Both the position numbers and the translations under genes were made by a program. A model generated the notes under the pieces. That model did no database searches and was not told the DNA's origin. It was given only the letters and a program-made list of their open reading frames with translations. A stretch of 64,000 bases of DNA from Penicillus capitatus (taxonomy: Eukaryota > Chlorophyta), in contig OZ287715.1 in assembly GCA_965649825.1 (NCBI GenBank), positions 1 through 64,000 of the forward strand, written 5' to 3'. This document shows positions 61,935 to 64,000 of the stretch, one piece after another; the first letter of the stretch is position 1, and every line of letters starts with the position of its first letter.

Positions 61935-62075
61935 ATGGACGTCGATCCATGTACACGACGCTGTCATGTTGGTACATAAGTGATGATTCGGGCAAACAGG
62001 CGTTTAATCTGTGTTGTACTGTCAAGCGTATGTCGTGCATAGAATGCCTATGATGCTAAGTAAGACTCTCGCTGT

Positions 62076-64000
62076 CTATAGTGGTAGCAGATCTTCTCCC
62101 AGTGCCCCGTGTCCCCAATCGTCGACATGAGATGGCACAGTTGTCGTCTTTGGCTGAAAGGGAAGAGGGGTTTCGTAGCTGATCGCATGGGAGACATGGA
62201 AGAGGTCAGATGATGGCTTGGCAGAAGGGCCGTTCGTTGTTGCCGTCAGATTGCTCTCAGCCTGTCGCAGCTTCTCTTCAAATCCTGCTATCCTGTGTGG
62301 ACTGCCAACGTCCTCGCATAGAGAAACGAGAAATCGCAGACATTCGACGCTGTCCGGATGCGATCGGTGAATACGTTCATACTCGTCGAATGCCTGATAC
62401 AATAGCCCGGCTCTCCTACACAAGCACGATCGGATTTGTGATGCGATGTCTTTTGTGATGGACCTGTAGCAGCTAGCCACCATGAGACTCCATTTGATTT
62501 CGTTCGGCTCCATCTTGGATGCCAGTTTGAAGTACTCAGACGCCTTTTCGTACAACTCGCTATTGACATAGAATGCTGCTAGCCAACAGAGAACTTCCAT
62601 GTTGGCAGGAAAGGCTAGATAGGATTCCTGGTAGTGATGTACGGCCTTGGCCTCGTCTCCAAGTCTGAGACAGCCTTCCTCAAAGACTTTGCTGCAGAAG
62701 AAGAGATCTCACGCAAAGTAAAGGCCTCCGAGTTTTGACAAGACGCCAGCGTCTTCGGGAATCAGACTGTGCAGTATCTCAAACCATTTCGCCGCTTCTT
62801 CCAAGCGCTGATCGAGTTCACAGATGTGGCCAATCTGCCGCCGCCATAAGAGGCGCTGCCGAGAAAGCACCTAAGGAATCGAAGGGCAGAACCTGATAAA
62901 TAGCTTCTGCGTATTCTGGCAGGGCAGAATGCACCCGACGAAATGCACGCTCCGCTGCTTGGAGACAATCGGTAGCTTGCTGCTGCGTGTCCTTTTCCTC
63001 CATTGCCCTTCTCTTATTCACCAATCTATATTGACCTCTCTGTCAGATCCGCAAAGAACGGCATGGTTTATGTGGTTGACCCTTGATTGTACAGAGCTTC
63101 CACGTTTTCCGGGTCAAACCGTAGAGCCTCTTCGTAGCAGTCCTGCGCCCGAGTGAGCTCGTCGTTCAGGAGAGACACGTTGCCTTTGTTGATCCAGTTT
63201 CCTGATTCGTATCTGTCGAGTGTCGTCGACACGTGCGCATACTCTGCAGCGGGACGGAATGCGCCCTTCAAGCAATGCAGGTAAGCAAGACGCTTTGCAA
63301 CGGCGTGTTTTTGGTTGGGCGCCCTCTTCTCGACATCCTAAACATAAAACCGTGCAGACGTCCATCTCTCTTGCTAGAGACATTGCCTCGTAGATCTGAA
63401 TCGCTTGCGCAAAGTGTCGTTCCGAGACAAGGGCATCGGCTTTCGAAAGGAGAACCTCATGGACCGTCTCGGTGTATCCATGGCGGCGCAGTTCCTCGAT
63501 GCACCAATCGTAGGACGAAACGAGATTCTGATCGCCATCTGCCCCAACGAGCAGTTCCACGCAGTCGACCAAGAGCCTGATAGAAAGGACATCGTTACCC
63601 AAGTCCGTCAGAGGAATGCGAATTCAGTAGACCTGCTGCTGTCCGAAGAAGACAGTGTTTCCGCTTTAAACGCGTCTTCGTCGCACGTCATTACTGTCAA
63701 CGCTTTCGTAAAAAGCCGTCGCATTGACTCGATGTCTTTCAGTTTGGCATAGCAGAGCATCAAATCGCCCAGCACCTAAGTCGACGATCACGAAAACGGC
63801 GCCTGTGTGGGATGAGCGATGTCTCACCTGTGCATCCACGATATCCTGTTCGGCCAGTCGTTCATATTGCTCTACTGCATTCTTTATTCTGTCCATTTTC
63901 AACAAGACGACGCACACATTCTTCGAGATCTTGTTCTTTAGACTCCTCTGCGACTCTGGGATCTACACATATACCATAACACCTTTAACTGCTCAATCGC
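62076..64000 (-). CDS. IFT88: IFT88 intraflagellar transport TPR protein (3' part; continues beyond the window)
   Basis: IFT88 is a core IFT-B component needed to build cilia and flagella. TPR units are visible, for example LNDELTRAQDCYEEALRFDP near 63170, MEVLCWLAAFYVNSELYEKA near 62600 and NEIKWSLMVASCYRSITKD near 62500, then SHPDSVECLRFLVSLCEDVG. These follow the conserved C-terminal TPR block of IFT88 (IEVxEWLGAYY ... QWxLMVASCxRR ... ECLRFLVRLC). The terminal DDWGHGALGEDLLPL matches the family's acidic D-D-L-L-P end. Introns are short, as elsewhere. The N-terminal half lies past position 64000, so completeness cannot be judged. Its presence shows that the organism makes cilia. Confidence 0.85.

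Overview
This is nuclear DNA of a compact eukaryotic genome. Nearly every gene is split by very short introns, mostly about 45-60 nt, that I could place by restoring conserved protein motifs. Three genes say what kind of cell it is. FZL (a TMP-synthase/dynamin fusion of thylakoids) and a PAO/Tic55-type Rieske oxygenase point to a plastid. IFT88 points to a cilium or flagellum. The best reading is a photosynthetic flagellated protist. I cannot name the lineage from the sequence; cryptophyte, stramenopile, chromerid, glaucophyte and green algal origins all remain open.

Layout. 1-3959: no convincing gene, but duplicated promoter-like repeats. 3960-16796: YABBY-like HMG-box protein, VPS50 (endosomal recycling tether), NSF (SNARE-disassembly ATPase), a multipass membrane protein and FZL. 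17091-32434: a cluster of secreted cysteine-rich paralogues (here called CRW genes), interrupted by a non-LTR retrotransposon ORF1-like gene and a small membrane-protein candidate. 32890-34688: Rieske oxygenase. 36310-39723: a truncated trypsin-like gene, a small basic protein and another CRW gene. 40739-40818: tRNA-Leu(CAG). 40986-43117: aftiphilin-like trafficking protein. 43769-45570: the last CRW gene. 45754-56537: a same-strand run of cyclin, RNA polymerase III subunit RPC3, SETD6-like methyltransferase and a BIG-type ARF-GEF. 57933-61934: kelch protein and TLC-domain protein. 62076-64000: 3' part of IFT88.

Function. Membrane traffic is prominent (VPS50, NSF, BIG ARF-GEF, aftiphilin-like), but I see no sign that these genes are co-regulated; co-directional neighbours are simply packed tightly, down to 12 bp between the RPC3 stop and the cyclin start.

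The most novel content is the CRW family: six recognisable members plus one broken copy within about 28.5 kb. Each full member carries the same ordered series of cysteine modules, including a signature exon of the form CxFDxWxxYxG and a short terminal CxxxxTxxxC module. I do not recognise the family. One member has gained a long acidic tail beyond the point where its siblings stop.
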